DNA of 64,000 nt from Escherichia coli (GCA_021307345.1 CP089930.1:682001-746000); one strand, 5' to 3'; positions 35,856-52,503 are shown, numbered from the stretch's first letter. The notes: generated by a model not told the origin, from the sequence alone. A program made the numbers and translations.

Positions 35856-38210
35856 CTATTTTGCAGTCACAACCTGCATACCAGACGGTTCATTTTGCAG
35901 CGCCAGAGTCAGAACTTCCTCAATGCGCTTCACAGGATGAATGTCCAGATCGGCAATCACGTTGTCCGGAATCTCTTCCAGATCGCGTTTATTTTCGAAC
36001 GGAATTAACACTGTTTTAATCCCGCCGCGATGTGCCGCCAGCAGTTTTTCTTTCAAACCACCGATTGGCAACACCTGACCACGCAGAGTAATCTCGCCAG
36101 TCATCGCCACATCGGCACGAACCGGGTTACCGGTCAGGCAAGAAACCAGCGCGGTGCACATGGCAATACCGGCACTCGGACCATCTTTTGGCGTCGCACC
36201 TTCCGGTACGTGCACGTGGATGTCGCGTTTTTCGTAAAAATCAGGGTTGATCCCCAGTTTTTCCGCACGCGCACGAACCACCGTTAACGCCGCCTGAATG
36301 GACTCCTGCATGACTTCACCCAGCGAACCGGTATAGGTCAGTTTACCTTTGCCCGGTACACACGCGGTTTCGATGGTCAGCAAGTCACCGCCCACTTCCG
36401 TCCACGCCAGACCCGTTACCTGACCGACACGGTTTTCGTTATCCGCGCGACCATAGTCGAAACGCTGAACACCGAGGTAGTCATGCAGGTTATCGCCGTT
36501 AATTTCGATATGTTTTAGAGACTTATCGAGCAGTAACTGCTTAACCGCTTTACGGCACAGTTTGGAGATTTCACGCTCCAGACCACGCACGCCCGCCTCA
36601 CGGGTGTAGTAACGAATAATGCCGATAATGGCGCTATCGTCGACGGTCAACTCACCTTTTTTCAGCGCATTACGTTCAATCTGCTTCGGCAGCAGGTGAC
36701 GTTTGGCGATGTTCAGTTTTTCATCTTCGGTATAACCGGAGAGGCGAATCACTTCCATACGATCCAGCAGCGGTGCCGGAATGTTCATGGAGTTCGACGT
36801 CGCGACAAACATCACGTCGCTAAGGTCGTAATCCACTTCCAGGTAGTGGTCGCTGAACGCCACGTTCTGCTCTGGATCCAGCACTTCAAGCAGTGCGGAG
36901 GCCGGATCGCCACGCATGTCAGAAGACATTTTGTCGATCTCATCGAGCAGGAACAGCGGGTTTTTAACGCCCACTTTCGCCATTTTCTGGATCAATTTAC
37001 CCGGCATAGAACCGATGTAAGTACGGCGGTGACCACGGATTTCCGCTTCATCACGCACGCCGCCCAGCGCCATACGGACATATTTACGTCCGGTAGCTTT
37101 GGCGATGGACTGCCCCAGAGAAGTTTTACCTACCCCCGGCGGCCCAACCAGGCAAAGGATCGGCCCCTTGATTTTGTTGACACGACTTTGAACCGCAAGA
37201 TACTCAAGGATGCGATCTTTCACGCGCTCCAGACCATAATGGTCGGTATCAAGGATTTCTTGCGCCTGACGCAGGTCTTTTTTGACCTTGCTACGCGCAT
37301 TCCACGGCACCTGCACCATCCAGTCGATATAGCCACGCACCACGGTCGCTTCTGCCGACATCGGAGACATCATTTTCAGCTTCTGCAGTTCTGCTTCCGC
37401 TTTCTCTTTTGCCTCTTTCGGCATTTTCGCCGCGTCGATTTTGCGCTTCAGGGCTTCGTTTTCGTCCGGCGCATCGTCCATTTCGCCGAGTTCTTTCTGA
37501 ATAGCTTTCATTTGCTCGTTCAGATAGTACTCACGCTGGGATTTCTCCATCTGCTTTTTGACGCGGTTGCGAATGCGTTTCTCAACCTGCAGCAGATCGA
37601 TTTCCGATTCCATCATCGCCATCAAATATTCCAGACGTTCGTTAACGTCGGACATCTCAAGAACGGACTGTTTGTCAGCCAGTTTCAGCGGCATATGCGC
37701 GGCAATGGTATCCGCCAGCCGCGCCGGATCGTCGATGCTGTTCAGCGACGTCAGCACTTCTGGTGGGATTTTTTTGTTCAGCTTGATGTAGCCTTCGAAC
37801 TGGCTGATTGCGGTACGCACCAGCACTTCCTGTTCCCGCTCATCAATGGTCGGCGACTCCAGATACTCCGCCTTCGCAGAAAAGTGTTCGCCATTGTCAG
37901 AGAGCGCAGAAATACGCGCGCGCTGTAACCCCTCAACCAGCACTTTGACGGTGCCGTCAGGCAGTTTCAGCATCTGCAATATAGAGGCCACGGTCCCGAC
38001 AGTGAAAAGATCGTTTACACCCGGCTCATCCGTTGAAGCTTCTTTCTGCGCGACCAGCATAATTTTTTTATCATGGTCCATCGCCGCTTCCAGACAACGG
38101 ATAGACTTTTCCCGCCCAACAAATAAGGGGATGACCATGTGCGGATAAACCACCACATCGCGCAGCGGCAATACGGGGATTTCAATGCGTTCAGAACGCT
38201 CAGGATTCAT
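35856..38210 (-). CDS. lon: Lon, ATP-dependent protease
   Basis: Lon is a cytosolic hexameric AAA+ serine protease that degrades misfolded proteins and regulators such as SulA, RcsA and antitoxins. The 784 residues start [13 protein letters not shown]; the 15-residue in-frame extension upstream is not conserved. An N-terminal substrate domain is followed by the AAA+ module with Walker A GPPGVGKT (about 356-363) and Walker [10 protein letters not shown]. The protease domain has the catalytic dyad Ser679 (PKDGPSAG) and Lys722 (GGLKEKLLA). A sigma32-type promoter lies upstream. Confidence 0.98.
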   Translation of the reverse strand: MNPERSERIEIPVLPLRDVVVYPHMVIPLFVGREKSIRCLEAAMDHDKKIMLVAQKEASTDEPGVNDLFTVGTVASILQMLKLPDGTVKVLVEGLQRARISALSDNGEHFSAKAEYLESPTIDEREQEVLVRTAISQFEGYIKLNKKIPPEVLTSLNSIDDPARLADTIAAHMPLKLADKQSVLEMSDVNERLEYLMAMMESEIDLLQVEKRIRNRVKKQMEKSQREYYLNEQMKAIQKELGEMDDAPDENEALKRKIDAAKMPKEAKEKAEAELQKLKMMSPMSAEATVVRGYIDWMVQVPWNARSKVKKDLRQAQEILDTDHYGLERVKDRILEYLAVQSRVNKIKGPILCLVGPPGVGKTSLGQSIAKATGRKYVRMALGGVRDEAEIRGHRRTYIGSMPGKLIQKMAKVGVKNPLFLLDEIDKMSSDMRGDPASALLEVLDPEQNVAFSDHYLEVDYDLSDVMFVATSNSMNIPAPLLDRMEVIRLSGYTEDEKLNIAKRHLLPKQIERNALKKGELTVDDSAIIGIIRYYTREAGVRGLEREISKLCRKAVKQLLLDKSLKHIEINGDNLHDYLGVQRFDYGRADNENRVGQVTGLAWTEVGGDLLTIETACVPGKGKLTYTGSLGEVMQESIQAALTVVRARAEKLGINPDFYEKRDIHVHVPEGATPKDGPSAGIAMCTALVSCLTGNPVRADVAMTGEITLRGQVLPIGGLKEKLLAAHRGGIKTVLIPFENKRDLEEIPDNVIADLDIHPVKRIEEVLTLALQNEPSGMQVVTAK

Positions 38211-38293
38211 AGAGCTCTCTCTTAGTTTAATTTCCGCCAGGTAATCAGATGACACGACTGTGCTTCACGCCATCTATTAACATGTACGTCAGT

Positions 38294-38320
38294 ATATGGG
38301 GATGTTTCCCCCACATTCAA
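38294..38320 (-). promoter_or_regulatory. sigma32 (heat-shock) promoter of lon
   Basis: On the minus strand there is a -35 TTGAAT (38315-38320), 13-nt spacing and a -10 CCCCATAT (38294-38301). This closely matches the RpoH consensus. It lies about 85 bp upstream of the lon start. Confidence 0.88.
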
Positions 38321-38397
38321 CGCCGAGAATAGAGGAAAAATTAAAGGGGAGATAAAATCCCCCCTTTTTGGTTAACTAATTGTATGGGAATGGTTAA

Positions 38398-39672
38398 TTA
38401 TTCACCAGATGCCTGCTGAGCTTCCGGCTTGCCATAAATCAGCAACGGTTTGCTTTGCCCATCAATTACCGACTCGTCGATAACCACTTTTTCGACATCT
38501 TCCATGGACGGCAGATCGTACATGGTATCGAGCAGCGCAGCTTCTACGATGGAGCGCAGACCACGAGCACCGGTTTTACGCGCCATCGCTTTCTTAGCGA
38601 TAGCATCCAGCGCCTCGTCACGGAATTCCAGATCCACGCCCTCAAGATTAAACAGCGCCTGATACTGCTTGGTCAGGGCGTTTTTCGGCTCTTTGAGGAT
38701 CTGAATCAGGGCTTCTTCGCTCAGTTCATTCAGCGTTGCGACAACTGGCAGACGACCGATGAACTCAGGGATCAGACCAAACTTAATCAGATCTTCTGGT
38801 TCAACCTGCGCCAGCAGTTCACCTTCGCTTGCTTTGTCAGATTTCGCTTTTACCGTCGCGCCAAAACCAATGCCGGAGCCGGTTTCTACACGATGGGAAA
38901 TGACTTTATCCAGACCAGCGAACGCACCACCACAGATAAACAGGATCTTAGAGGTATCTACCTGCAAGAATTCCTGCTGCGGATGCTTACGTCCACCCTG
39001 CGGTGGGACGGCGGCAACCGTACCTTCGATCAGTTTCAACAGTGCCTGCTGTACGCCTTCACCGGAAACGTCTCGGGTAATAGAAGGATTGTCCGACTTA
39101 CGAGAAATCTTGTCGATTTCATCGATGTAGACAATCCCACGCTGTGCTTTCTGTACGTCGTAATCGCACTTTTGCAACAGCTTCTGAATGATGTTTTCAA
39201 CGTCTTCGCCCACATAACCGGCTTCGGTCAGCGTGGTCGCGTCGGCCATGGTGAATGGGACGTCCAGCAGACGCGCCAGAGTTTCGGCCAGCAGCGTTTT
39301 ACCGGAACCCGTCGGACCGATCAGCAGAATGTTACTTTTGCCCAACTCGACGCCATTGCTGGTATCGCCGTTGCGCAGACGTTTGTAGTGGTTGTATACC
39401 GCGACCGCCAGCACTTTTTTCGCCTGTTCCTGACCGATAACGTAATCGTCCAGGTGGTTGCGAATTTCATGCGGCGTCGGTAGCGCACTGCGTTCACGAT
39501 GCGGTGCAACTTCTTTAATCTCTTCGCGAATGATGTCATTACATAAATCAACACATTCGTCGCAGATATACACGGATGGACCGGCAATCAGCTTGCGCAC
39601 TTCATGCTGGCTTTTGCCGCAAAAAGAGCAATACAGCAATTTGCCTGAGCCATCTTTGCGTTTATCTGTCAT
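38398..39672 (-). CDS. clpX: ClpX, AAA+ unfoldase of ClpXP
   Basis: ClpX recognises, unfolds and threads substrates (e.g. ssrA-tagged proteins and RpoS via RssB) into ClpP. At 424 residues it has the expected length. The N-terminal zinc-binding domain has C15, C18, C37 and C40. Walker A is GPTGSGKT (about 120-127), Walker B is [10 protein letters not shown], and the IGF loop that docks on ClpP is in [10 protein letters not shown]. It lies 125 bp downstream of clpP and upstream of lon. Confidence 0.98.
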
Positions 39673-39797
39673 GGGTCAAAACCTCTTCTTTGTTCTTTGT
39701 GCCGCACACGACGACGCAAATGCCATTCTCAGGCGCAAGCCGCTTACAGCGTTGTGCCGCCCTGGATAAGTATAGCGGCACAGTTGCGCCTCTGGCA

Positions 39798-40421
39798 TCA
39801 ATTACGATGGGTCAGAATCGAATCGACCAGACCGTATTCCACCGCTTCAGGGGCGGAAAGGAAGCGATCGCGCTCGGTATCACGTTCAATCTGTTCTAAT
39901 GATTGACCCGTATGAAGCGCCATAAGTTCATTCATGCGCCCTTTAACTTTCAGAATTTCACGGGCATGAATTTCGATATCGGTCGCCTGGCCCTGATAGC
40001 CGCCCAACGGCTGGTGAATCATCACGCGCGAATTCGGCAGGCAGAAACGTTTACCTTTTGCCCCTGCGGTCAGCAAGAAAGCGCCCATCGAGGCCGCCTG
40101 GCCCATACAAATGGTGCTGACATCAGGCTTGATAAACTGCATGGTGTCATAGATAGACATCCCGGCAGTGATCACCCCGCCTGGGGAGTTAATGTACAGA
40201 TAGATATCTTTTTCTGGATTTTCTGCTTCCAGGAACAGCATCTGCGCCACAATCAGGTTAGCCATGTGGTCTTCAACCTGGCCAGTCAGAAAAATGACGC
40301 GTTCCTTAAGTAGACGAGAATAGATATCAAAAGAGCGCTCACCGCGTGAGGTCTGTTCAATGACCATCGGCACCAGCGCCATATGGGGTGCAAAGTTATC
40401 TCGTTCGCCGCTGTATGACAT
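39798..40421 (-). CDS. clpP: ClpP, ATP-dependent protease proteolytic subunit
   Basis: ClpP forms the tetradecameric serine-protease barrel used by ClpX and ClpA. The 207-residue precursor includes the 14-residue propeptide ([14 protein letters not shown]) that is removed autocatalytically. The catalytic triad is Ser111 (GQAASMGAF), His136 (VMIHQPLGG) and Asp185. It is the first gene of clpP-clpX, preceded by a sigma32-type promoter at 40501-40529 and by tig on the same strand. Confidence 0.98.
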   Translation of the reverse strand: MSYSGERDNFAPHMALVPMVIEQTSRGERSFDIYSRLLKERVIFLTGQVEDHMANLIVAQMLFLEAENPEKDIYLYINSPGGVITAGMSIYDTMQFIKPDVSTICMGQAASMGAFLLTAGAKGKRFCLPNSRVMIHQPLGGYQGQATDIEIHAREILKVKGRMNELMALHTGQSLEQIERDTERDRFLSAPEAVEYGLVDSILTHRN

Positions 40422-40500
40422 TTCCGTCTCCTGGATAAAATTGAAAAAACCTGCTGTACCGATTGTAACCTTATGGACGGATTATCAGCTAGTCCCTGTG

Positions 40501-40529
40501 TTATGGGTACGGCATCATCCTATTTCAAG
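40501..40529 (-). promoter_or_regulatory. sigma32-type promoter of clpP
   Basis: On the minus strand there is a -35 CTTGAAA (40523-40529 on the complement of TTTCAAG), 14-nt spacing and a -10 ACCCATAA (40501-40508). The -35 is perfect, the -10 one or two bases from CCCCATNT. It lies about 80 bp upstream of clpP. Confidence 0.75.
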
Positions 40530-40600
40530 CATAACAATCTTTTGTTGTTACGCTAACACCGAAAGAGGGTTTTCGCACGGTTCCATGCAAAATTCATGAC

Positions 40601-40632
40601 AAAAAAAAGCCCACCACCTGGCGGTGACGGGC
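40601..40632 (-). terminator. Intrinsic terminator of tig
   Basis: On the minus strand GCCCGTCACC / GGTGGTGGGC (two G-U pairs) with loop GCCA is followed by eight T. Confidence 0.88.
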
Positions 40633-40666
40633 CTTTGTGCGAATTTAGCGCGTTATGCTGCTTAAA

Positions 40667-41974
<1,308 letters not shown>

Positions 41975-42229
41975 TCAAAAAATCACAGTGCTCGGTCAAC
42001 TCTTACCCCGCAAGCACAGGTTGTTGGCTTCGCGGAACCGGGATGTTCTTATAATCAATCACATTCCCTGTTACCAGAATCATCCCGAAAGCATTCAAAT
42101 AGGACGCGGCATTATAGCGGCATCACTTTTATGAGTCGAGAACGGTTATTGCGCGCTGCCGCGTATTTTTTCACAATTCTCAGGTAATTTTCGTCTGAAT
42201 GCTGGGCAAAAAGCGCAAAATCCAGACAA

Positions 42230-42255
42230 AACAAAACGGCCCGCAGGCCGTTTTT
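42230..42255 (-). terminator. Terminator between bolA and tig
   Basis: AAAACGGCC and GGCCGTTTT form a symmetrical hairpin with a short loop. On the minus strand it is followed by GTTTTG-type T-rich sequence, so it can end the bolA transcript. Confidence 0.78.
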
Positions 42256-42306
42256 CATAAAATCTTTAACAACATACTGGAAAAACGCTAACTGTTGCAA
42301 ATGCGT

Positions 42307-42624
42307 TTAGGCAATGCTTCCAGCTCCACGACAGGGAGGAGAAGCAAAGATGGTATCCTGCAATCCTTCCCACTCTTTAATGGTATAAGTATGCAGAGCC
42401 AGCGCATGAACGGTAGTAGAGAGTTCCTCCGCTAAAGTACTGTAAATCATTCGATGACGATTCAGAAAACGTTCACCCATAAAACGATCGCTGACCAGCA
42501 CAACTTTAAAATGGCTTTCAGAGCCGGCTGGGACATTGTGACGATAGCTTTCATCCACAACTTCGAGGAATACGGGTTGGAACGCCGTCCTTAATTTTTC
42601 TTCTATCCGCTCACGTATCATCAT
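42307..42624 (-). CDS. bolA: BolA, stress-induced morphogene regulator
   Basis: BolA is a small class II KH-like protein that partners monothiol glutaredoxin and acts as a transcription regulator affecting cell shape, biofilm and stress response. The 105 residues start with tandem Met ([12 protein letters not shown]); the first ATG at 42624 is 7 nt from SD GGAGGAG. The BolA core [20 protein letters not shown] and the [13 protein letters not shown] helix are present. A few substitutions versus K-12 are seen (LRTAF, FMGERF, DTIFAS). It is preceded by a gearbox-like promoter. Confidence 0.97.
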   Translation of the reverse strand: MMIRERIEEKLRTAFQPVFLEVVDESYRHNVPAGSESHFKVVLVSDRFMGERFLNRHRMIYSTLAEELSTTVHALALHTYTIKEWEGLQDTIFASPPCRGAGSIA

Positions 42625-42670
42625 GAAATATCTCCTCCGACAACGCTGAGATGTCACCCATCCCTTTAAA

Positions 42671-42700
42671 TACTAGCCGCTTTAACCGTTTCCATTACAG
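42671..42700 (-). promoter_or_regulatory. Gearbox-like promoter of bolA
   Basis: On the minus strand the -10 CGGCTAGTA (42671-42679) resembles the gearbox consensus CGGCAAGTA, with a -35 CTGTAA (42695-42700, consensus CTGCAA). It lies 47 bp upstream of the bolA ATG. Gearbox promoters give growth-rate-inverse, RpoS-linked expression. Confidence 0.7.
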
Positions 42701-42928
42701 CTTAACAACAAATAATTAGCTTTCATCCTATTTTTTCTGTCAAGCGTATGAAGTTTACTGATTTAAAGATTGATTCACCGGCTTCACATCGGTGTTTCTT
42801 TTACCCAAGGCGATTATTTCGTCAACATAATGAATTTACATGCCTTACCCACTTCCCCTCGTCGTTGGCGATGTTATGATGGCGGGAATCTTTACCAAAC
42901 ACGCTAAAAAGTCTCTGAGAGCCAGAAC

Positions 42929-43507
42929 ATGTTCAAAAAAATCCTCTTCCCGTTAGTTGCTCTGTTTATGCTTGCAGGATGTGCAAAACCGCCAACAACC
43001 ATTGAAGTTTCTCCGACGATGACGCTGCCACAGCAAGATCCAAGTCTGATGGGCATCACCGTTAGCATTAATGGTGCCGATCAGCGTACCGATCAGGCGC
43101 TGGCAAAAGTCACCCGCGATAATCAAATCGTTACCCTGACCGCTTCCCGCGATCTGCGTTTCCTGCTGCAAGAAGTGCTGGAAAAACAGATGACCGCTCG
43201 CGGTTATATGGTTGGCCCGAATGGCCCGGTTAATCTGCAAATCATCGTTAGCCAACTGTATGCCGACGTGTCCCAGGGCAACGTGCGCTACAACATTGCT
43301 ACTAAAGCAGATATCGCCATCATTGCCACCGCGCAGAATGGCAACAAAATGACTAAAAACTATCGTGCCAGCTACAACGTTGAAGGTGCATTCCAGGCCT
43401 CCAACAAAAACATCGCCGATGCGGTTAACAGTGTGCTGACCGACACCATTGCTGATATGTCTCAGGACACCAGCATCCACGAATTTATCAAGCAGAACGC
43501 ACGTTAA
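42929..43507 (+). CDS. yajG: YajG, putative lipoprotein
   Basis: A 192-residue lipoprotein with signal MFKKILFPLVALFMLAGC (lipobox LAGC, Cys18) followed by Ala, hence probably outer-membrane sorted. The mature part belongs to the YajG family of unknown function (SINGADQRTDQALAKV, ASRDLRFLLQEVLEKQM). It is divergent from bolA across a 304-bp gap and 43 bp upstream of ampG, with which it is probably cotranscribed. A role in peptidoglycan metabolism is only suggested by the neighbour. Confidence 0.93.
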   Translation: MFKKILFPLVALFMLAGCAKPPTTIEVSPTMTLPQQDPSLMGITVSINGADQRTDQALAKVTRDNQIVTLTASRDLRFLLQEVLEKQMTARGYMVGPNGPVNLQIIVSQLYADVSQGNVRYNIATKADIAIIATAQNGNKMTKNYRASYNVEGAFQASNKNIADAVNSVLTDTIADMSQDTSIHEFIKQNAR

Positions 43508-43550
43508 TTTCTGCCCTCTGGCCCGGTGTAAATCGGGCCTGTAGACGCCC

Positions 43551-45026
43551 ATGTCCAGTCAATATTTACGTATTTTCCAACAGCCACGTTCAGCTATTTT
43601 GCTGATCCTGGGTTTTGCTTCCGGGCTGCCGCTCGCCCTGACATCCGGCACCTTACAGGCGTGGATGACCGTCGAGAATATCGATCTTAAAACCATTGGT
43701 TTCTTCTCTCTGGTGGGTCAGGCATACGTCTTTAAATTCCTCTGGTCACCGCTGATGGACCGCTATACCCCGCCGTTCCTCGGACGTCGACGCGGTTGGC
43801 TGCTCGCTACGCAAACGTTGCTGTTACTGGCGATTGCGGCGATGGGGTTTCTCGAACCGGGTACTCAACTTCGTTGGATGGCGGCACTGGCGGTGGTTAT
43901 CGCTTTTTGCTCCGCTTCTCAGGATATCGTCTTTGATGCATGGAAAACGGATGTGCTTCCTGCGGAAGAACGTGGCGCAGGTGCAGCAATCAGCGTGCTG
44001 GGTTACCGTTTAGGGATGCTGGTTTCTGGTGGTTTAGCCTTATGGCTGGCAGATAAATGGCTGGGCTGGCAAGGCATGTACTGGTTGATGGCGGCTCTGC
44101 TGATCCCCTGTATTATCGCAACGTTGCTTGCGCCAGAACCAACCGACACTATTCCTGTTCCCAAAACACTAGAACAAGCCGTTGTAGCACCGTTACGTGA
44201 TTTCTTCGGTCGCAATAACGCATGGCTGATTCTGCTTTTAATCGTGCTGTATAAGCTGGGCGATGCTTTCGCCATGAGTCTGACTACCACCTTTTTGATT
44301 CGCGGCGTCGGGTTTGATGCCGGTGAAGTGGGCGTGGTTAACAAAACGCTCGGTTTGCTGGCGACCATCGTCGGCGCGTTGTACGGTGGTATTCTGATGC
44401 AGCGTCTTTCGCTGTTCCGTGCACTACTGATTTTCGGCCTTTTACAAGGTGCGTCCAACGCCGGTTACTGGCTGCTTTCGGTGACTGATAAGCATCTCTA
44501 CAGCATGGGCGCAGCCGTCTTTTTCGAAAACCTGTGTGGCGGGATGGGCACATCGGCATTTGTGGCGCTGTTAATGACGCTGTGTAATAAGTCATTTTCC
44601 GCTACTCAGTTTGCCCTGCTCTCGGCGCTTTCCGCTGTCGGACGGGTATATGTCGGCCCCGTGGCGGGCTGGTTTGTTGAATCACACGGCTGGCCGACGT
44701 TTTATCTGTTCTCTGTTGCGGCCGCTGTACCAGGGCTTATTTTGCTGCTGGTTTGTCGCCAGACGCTTGAATATACACGGGTCAACGACAACTTTATCCC
44801 ACGTACCGAATATCCGTCAGGTTATGCTTTTGCCATGTGGACACTGGCGGCGGGCGTCGGTCTGTTAGCCGTGTGGTTACTGCTGTTGACAATGGACGCG
44901 CTGGATTTGACCCACTTCTCTTTCCTGCCTGCGCTGTTGGAAGTCGGCGTTTTAGTCGCCCTGGGCGGCGTCGTGCTTGGTGGTTTTCTGGATTATCTGG
45001 CGCTACGAAAAACGCATCTGACGTAA
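43551..45026 (+). CDS. ampG: AmpG, muropeptide permease
   Basis: AmpG imports GlcNAc-anhydroMurNAc peptides across the inner membrane for peptidoglycan recycling. In relatives with inducible AmpC it also delivers the inducer. The 491-residue protein has many hydrophobic helices of the major facilitator superfamily (AmpG type, up to 14). An early signature is FASGLPLALTSGTLQAWM, followed by the cytosolic loop WSPLMDRYTPPFLGRRRGW. It lies downstream of yajG. Confidence 0.96.
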   Translation: MSSQYLRIFQQPRSAILLILGFASGLPLALTSGTLQAWMTVENIDLKTIGFFSLVGQAYVFKFLWSPLMDRYTPPFLGRRRGWLLATQTLLLLAIAAMGFLEPGTQLRWMAALAVVIAFCSASQDIVFDAWKTDVLPAEERGAGAAISVLGYRLGMLVSGGLALWLADKWLGWQGMYWLMAALLIPCIIATLLAPEPTDTIPVPKTLEQAVVAPLRDFFGRNNAWLILLLIVLYKLGDAFAMSLTTTFLIRGVGFDAGEVGVVNKTLGLLATIVGALYGGILMQRLSLFRALLIFGLLQGASNAGYWLLSVTDKHLYSMGAAVFFENLCGGMGTSAFVALLMTLCNKSFSATQFALLSALSAVGRVYVGPVAGWFVESHGWPTFYLFSVAAAVPGLILLLVCRQTLEYTRVNDNFIPRTEYPSGYAFAMWTLAAGVGLLAVWLLLLTMDALDLTHFSFLPALLEVGVLVALGGVVLGGFLDYLALRKTHLT

Positions 45027-46433
<1,407 letters not shown>

Positions 46434-46442
46434 AGGGGTTGA

Positions 46443-49379
<2,937 letters not shown>

Positions 49380-49390
49380 GAGCGGCGGTT

Positions 49391-50281
49391 ATGATGTTTA
49401 AGCAATACCTGCAAGTAACGAAACCAGGCATCATCTTTGGCAACCTGATCTCGGTGATTGGGGGATTCCTGCTGGCCTCAAAGGGCAGCATTGATTATCC
49501 CCTGTTTATCTACACGTTGGTTGGAGTGTCACTGGTTGTGGCGTCGGGTTGTGTGTTTAACAACTACATCGACAGGGATATCGACAGAAAGATGGAAAGG
49601 ACGAAGAATCGGGTGCTGGTTAAAGGCCTGATCTCTCCTGCTGTCTCGCTGGTGTACGCCACCGTGCTGGGTATTGCTGGCTTTATGCTGCTGTGGTTTG
49701 GCGCGAATCCGCTGGCCTGCTGGCTGGGGGTGATGGGCTTTGTGGTTTATGTCGGCGTCTATAGCCTGTATATGAAACGCCACTCGGTCTACGGCACGTT
49801 GATTGGTTCGCTCTCCGGCGCTGCGCCGCCGGTGATCGGTTACTGTGCGGTGACAGGCGACTTCGATAGCGGCGCTGCAATCCTGCTGGCTATCTTCAGC
49901 CTGTGGCAAATGCCCCACTCTTATGCCATCGCCATTTTCCGCTTTAAGGATTATCAGGCGGCGAACATTCCGGTACTGCCGGTGGTGAAAGGCATTTCAG
50001 TGGCGAAGAATCACATCACGCTGTATATCATCGCCTTTGCTGTTGCCACGCTGATGCTCTCTCTTGGCGGTTACGCTGGATACAAATATCTGGTGGTCGC
50101 TGCGGCAGTCAGCGTCTGGTGGTTAGGTATGGCCCTGCGTGGTTATAAAGTTGCTGATGACCGAATCTGGGCGCGCAAGCTGTTCGGCTTCTCTATCATC
50201 GCCATCACTGCCCTCTCGGTGATGATGTCCGTTGATTTTATGGTGCCGGACTCGCATACGCTGCTGGCTGGCGTTTGGTAA
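49391..50281 (+). CDS. cyoE: CyoE, heme O synthase
   Basis: CyoE is the integral-membrane farnesyltransferase that converts heme b to heme O for the oxidase encoded upstream. The 296-residue UbiA-superfamily protein has the Asp-rich prenyl-diphosphate motif [18 protein letters not shown] (about 57-74) and a second motif around [17 protein letters not shown]. It has about seven to nine helices. The start is at the first of two Met codons (MMFKQY). It is the last gene of the operon, followed by a terminator. Confidence 0.98.
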   Translation: MMFKQYLQVTKPGIIFGNLISVIGGFLLASKGSIDYPLFIYTLVGVSLVVASGCVFNNYIDRDIDRKMERTKNRVLVKGLISPAVSLVYATVLGIAGFMLLWFGANPLACWLGVMGFVVYVGVYSLYMKRHSVYGTLIGSLSGAAPPVIGYCAVTGDFDSGAAILLAIFSLWQMPHSYAIAIFRFKDYQAANIPVLPVVKGISVAKNHITLYIIAFAVATLMLSLGGYAGYKYLVVAAAVSVWWLGMALRGYKVADDRIWARKLFGFSIIAITALSVMMSVDFMVPDSHTLLAGVW

Positions 50282-50297
50282 CTGCGACTTCCCTGTT

Positions 50298-50323
50298 AAA
50301 AAAGGTGCTACGGCACCTTTTTT
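50298..50323 (+). terminator. Intrinsic terminator of the cyo operon
   Basis: AAAGGTGC / GCACCTTT with a 4-nt loop and a six-T run begins about 20 bp after the cyoE stop codon. Confidence 0.92.
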
Positions 50324-50431
50324 CTTAGCATTAGAAACATATCCCTCACGAAATATTTACTAAAAAATCCGCATGTTTACCCCATTCGTTTGCCGCTTTA
50401 CACTAGTCGCGAATTTAAAACAGAGGTGGTA

Positions 50432-51796
50432 ATGAACGATTATAAAATGACGCCAGGCGAGCGGCGCGCGACCTGGGGTTTAGGAACCGTATTTTCATTG
50501 CGTATGCTGGGCATGTTTATGGTTCTGCCGGTTCTGACCACGTACGGCATGGCTCTGCAAGGCGCCAGTGAAGCGTTGATCGGGATTGCGATTGGCATTT
50601 ATGGTCTGACTCAGGCCGTTTTTCAGATTCCATTTGGCCTGCTTTCCGACCGCATAGGCCGCAAACCGCTTATCGTTGGCGGGTTAGCTGTGTTCGTCGC
50701 GGGTAGCGTGATTGCCGCGCTTTCCAACTCCATCTGGGGGATCATTCTGGGTCGTGCGTTACAAGGTTCTGGCGCCATAGCCGCAGCCGTTATGGCGCTA
50801 CTTTCTGATCTGACTCGCGAACAAAACCGTACCAAAGCGATGGCATTTATCGGCGTCAGTTTTGGCATTACCTTCGCCATTGCGATGGTGCTTGGTCCGA
50901 TCATCACTCACAAACTTGGGCTACATGCGCTGTTCTGGATGATCGCTATTCTGGCAACGACCGGCATTGCGTTGACCATTTGGGTTGTGCCTAACAGCCG
51001 CACGCACGTACTTAATCGTGAGTCAGGAATGGTGAAAGGCAGTTTCAGTAAAGTGCTGGCGGAACCACGCCTGCTGAAACTCAACTTCGGCATTATGTGT
51101 CTGCACATGTTGCTGATGTCGACGTTTGTTGCCCTGCCAGGGCAACTGGCTGGCGCGGGTTTTCCGGCAGCTGAACACTGGAAGGTCTATCTGGCGACGA
51201 TGTTAATCGCCTTTGGCTCGGTTGTGCCTTTCATTATCTACGCCGAAGTTAAGCGCAAAATGAAACAGGTCTTTATCTTCTGCGTCGGGCTGATCGTCAT
51301 TGCGGAAATCGTGTTGTGGAACGCACAAACGCAGTTCTGGCAGTTAGTGGTCGGCGTGCAGCTTTTCTTTGTGGCGTTTAACCTGATGGAAGCCCTCCTG
51401 CCTTCACTTATCAGTAAAGAGTCGCCAGCAGGTTACAAAGGCACGGCGATGGGTGTTTACTCCACCAGCCAGTTTCTTGGCGTGGCGATTGGCGGTTCTC
51501 TGGGCGGCTGGATTGACGGCATGTTTGACGGTCAGGGGGTTTTTCTGGCAGGTGCAATACTGGCGGCGGTGTGGCTGGCGGTCGCCAGTACGATGAAAGA
51601 ACCGCCGTATGTCAGCAGCTTGCGCATTGAAATCCCGGCTGAAGTTGCCGCAAATGATTTGTTAAAAGTTCGTTTACTGGAAACGGCTGGCGTCAAAGAA
51701 GTGTTGATTGCAGAAGAAGAACATTCGGCTTACGTGAAAATCGACAGCAAAGTGACGAATCGCTTTGAGGTTGAACAGGCAATTCGCCAGGCATAA
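50432..51796 (+). CDS. yajR: YajR, MFS transporter with C-terminal YAM domain
   Basis: A 454-residue major-facilitator transporter of the drug:H+ antiporter type; the natural substrate is unknown. It has 12 hydrophobic helices, the motif A loop GLLSDRIGRKPLIVGG between TM2 and TM3, and motif C-like glycines in TM5. A soluble ferredoxin-like C-terminal (YAM) domain (about 388-454) contains LKVRLLETAGVKEVLIAEEEH. SD GAGG is 6 nt before the ATG. It is followed by REP/BIME sequence. Confidence 0.95.
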   Translation: MNDYKMTPGERRATWGLGTVFSLRMLGMFMVLPVLTTYGMALQGASEALIGIAIGIYGLTQAVFQIPFGLLSDRIGRKPLIVGGLAVFVAGSVIAALSNSIWGIILGRALQGSGAIAAAVMALLSDLTREQNRTKAMAFIGVSFGITFAIAMVLGPIITHKLGLHALFWMIAILATTGIALTIWVVPNSRTHVLNRESGMVKGSFSKVLAEPRLLKLNFGIMCLHMLLMSTFVALPGQLAGAGFPAAEHWKVYLATMLIAFGSVVPFIIYAEVKRKMKQVFIFCVGLIVIAEIVLWNAQTQFWQLVVGVQLFFVAFNLMEALLPSLISKESPAGYKGTAMGVYSTSQFLGVAIGGSLGGWIDGMFDGQGVFLAGAILAAVWLAVASTMKEPPYVSSLRIEIPAEVAANDLLKVRLLETAGVKEVLIAEEEHSAYVKIDSKVTNRFEVEQAIRQA

Positions 51797-51810
51797 AAAC
51801 GAGGCTAAAT

Positions 51811-51916
51811 TGCCTGATGCGCTACGCTTATCAGGCCTACAAAGTTGCTGTAATCTTTTGAAATCACAAACTTTTGCAGGCCAGTTAAGGCGATCATGCC
51901 GCATCCGGCATGAACA
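51811..51916. repeat. REP/BIME elements between yajR and yajQ
   Basis: One REP unit (TGCCTGATGCGCTACGCTTA to TCAGGCCTAC, 51811-51840) and a second GC-rich unit (ATGCCGCATCCGGCATGAAC, about 51896-51915) lie in the gap between convergent genes, as is typical of bacterial interspersed mosaic elements. Confidence 0.82.
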
Positions 51917-51934
51917 GAGCGGACGTTATCGAGA

Positions 51935-52426
51935 TTAATCGCGGAAGTTTTTGAACTGGAACGGCTGGCCGAGATCGCCACCGCGTACCATCGCCATAAC
52001 AGCCTGCAAATCATCACGGGATTTACCGGTCACACGGATCTCATCGCCCTGAATTTGCGCCTGCACTTTCAGTTTGCTGTCTTTGATCATCTTGACGATT
52101 TTCTTCTGGGTCGCACTCTCAATGCCCTGCTTCAGCTTCGCTTCCACAAACCAGGTTTTACCGCTATGAACGATATTTTCCGGTACATCCAGCGAACTGC
52201 CTTCAATGCCGCGTTTCAGCAGTTTGGCACGCAGAATATCCAGCAACTGATTGACCTGGAAATCGGACTCACTCAGCACTTTGATAGTTTTGTTTGCGTC
52301 GTTCAGCTCAAACGACGCTTCAACGTTACGGAAGTCAAAACGAGACTCTACTTCGCGACTCGCGTTATCGACCGCGTTACGCGCTTCCTGAAGATCAACT
52401 TCAGAGACAATATCGAAAGATGGCAT
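51935..52426 (-). CDS. yajQ: YajQ, nucleotide-binding protein
   Basis: A 163-residue protein with two ferredoxin-like domains. Family members bind cyclic-di-GMP or other nucleotides and tRNA; the role in Escherichia is not firmly known. It starts [20 protein letters not shown], with SD GGGAG 8 nt upstream; a 56-residue upstream frame runs through the intergenic palindrome and is not coding. C-terminal signatures [19 protein letters not shown] are conserved. It is divergent from panE. Confidence 0.95.
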   Translation of the reverse strand: MPSFDIVSEVDLQEARNAVDNASREVESRFDFRNVEASFELNDANKTIKVLSESDFQVNQLLDILRAKLLKRGIEGSSLDVPENIVHSGKTWFVEAKLKQGIESATQKKIVKMIKDSKLKVQAQIQGDEIRVTGKSRDDLQAVMAMVRGGDLGQPFQFKNFRD

Positions 52427-52503
52427 CTTTTTCTCTCCCTTCATTTTTGATGCGAAGCATAATACCTGCAAAGTTAAATAACAGACAGTCCTGCGCCAGG
52501 ACG

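Noticed and set aside
36696-37928. 410-codon open frame opposite lon
   Set aside because: Antisense shadow with a His/Phe/Arg-rich composition that mirrors lon codon bias; no domain was recognised.
38455-39483. 342-codon open frame opposite clpX
   Set aside because: Antisense shadow of clpX, with unnatural composition and no family resemblance.
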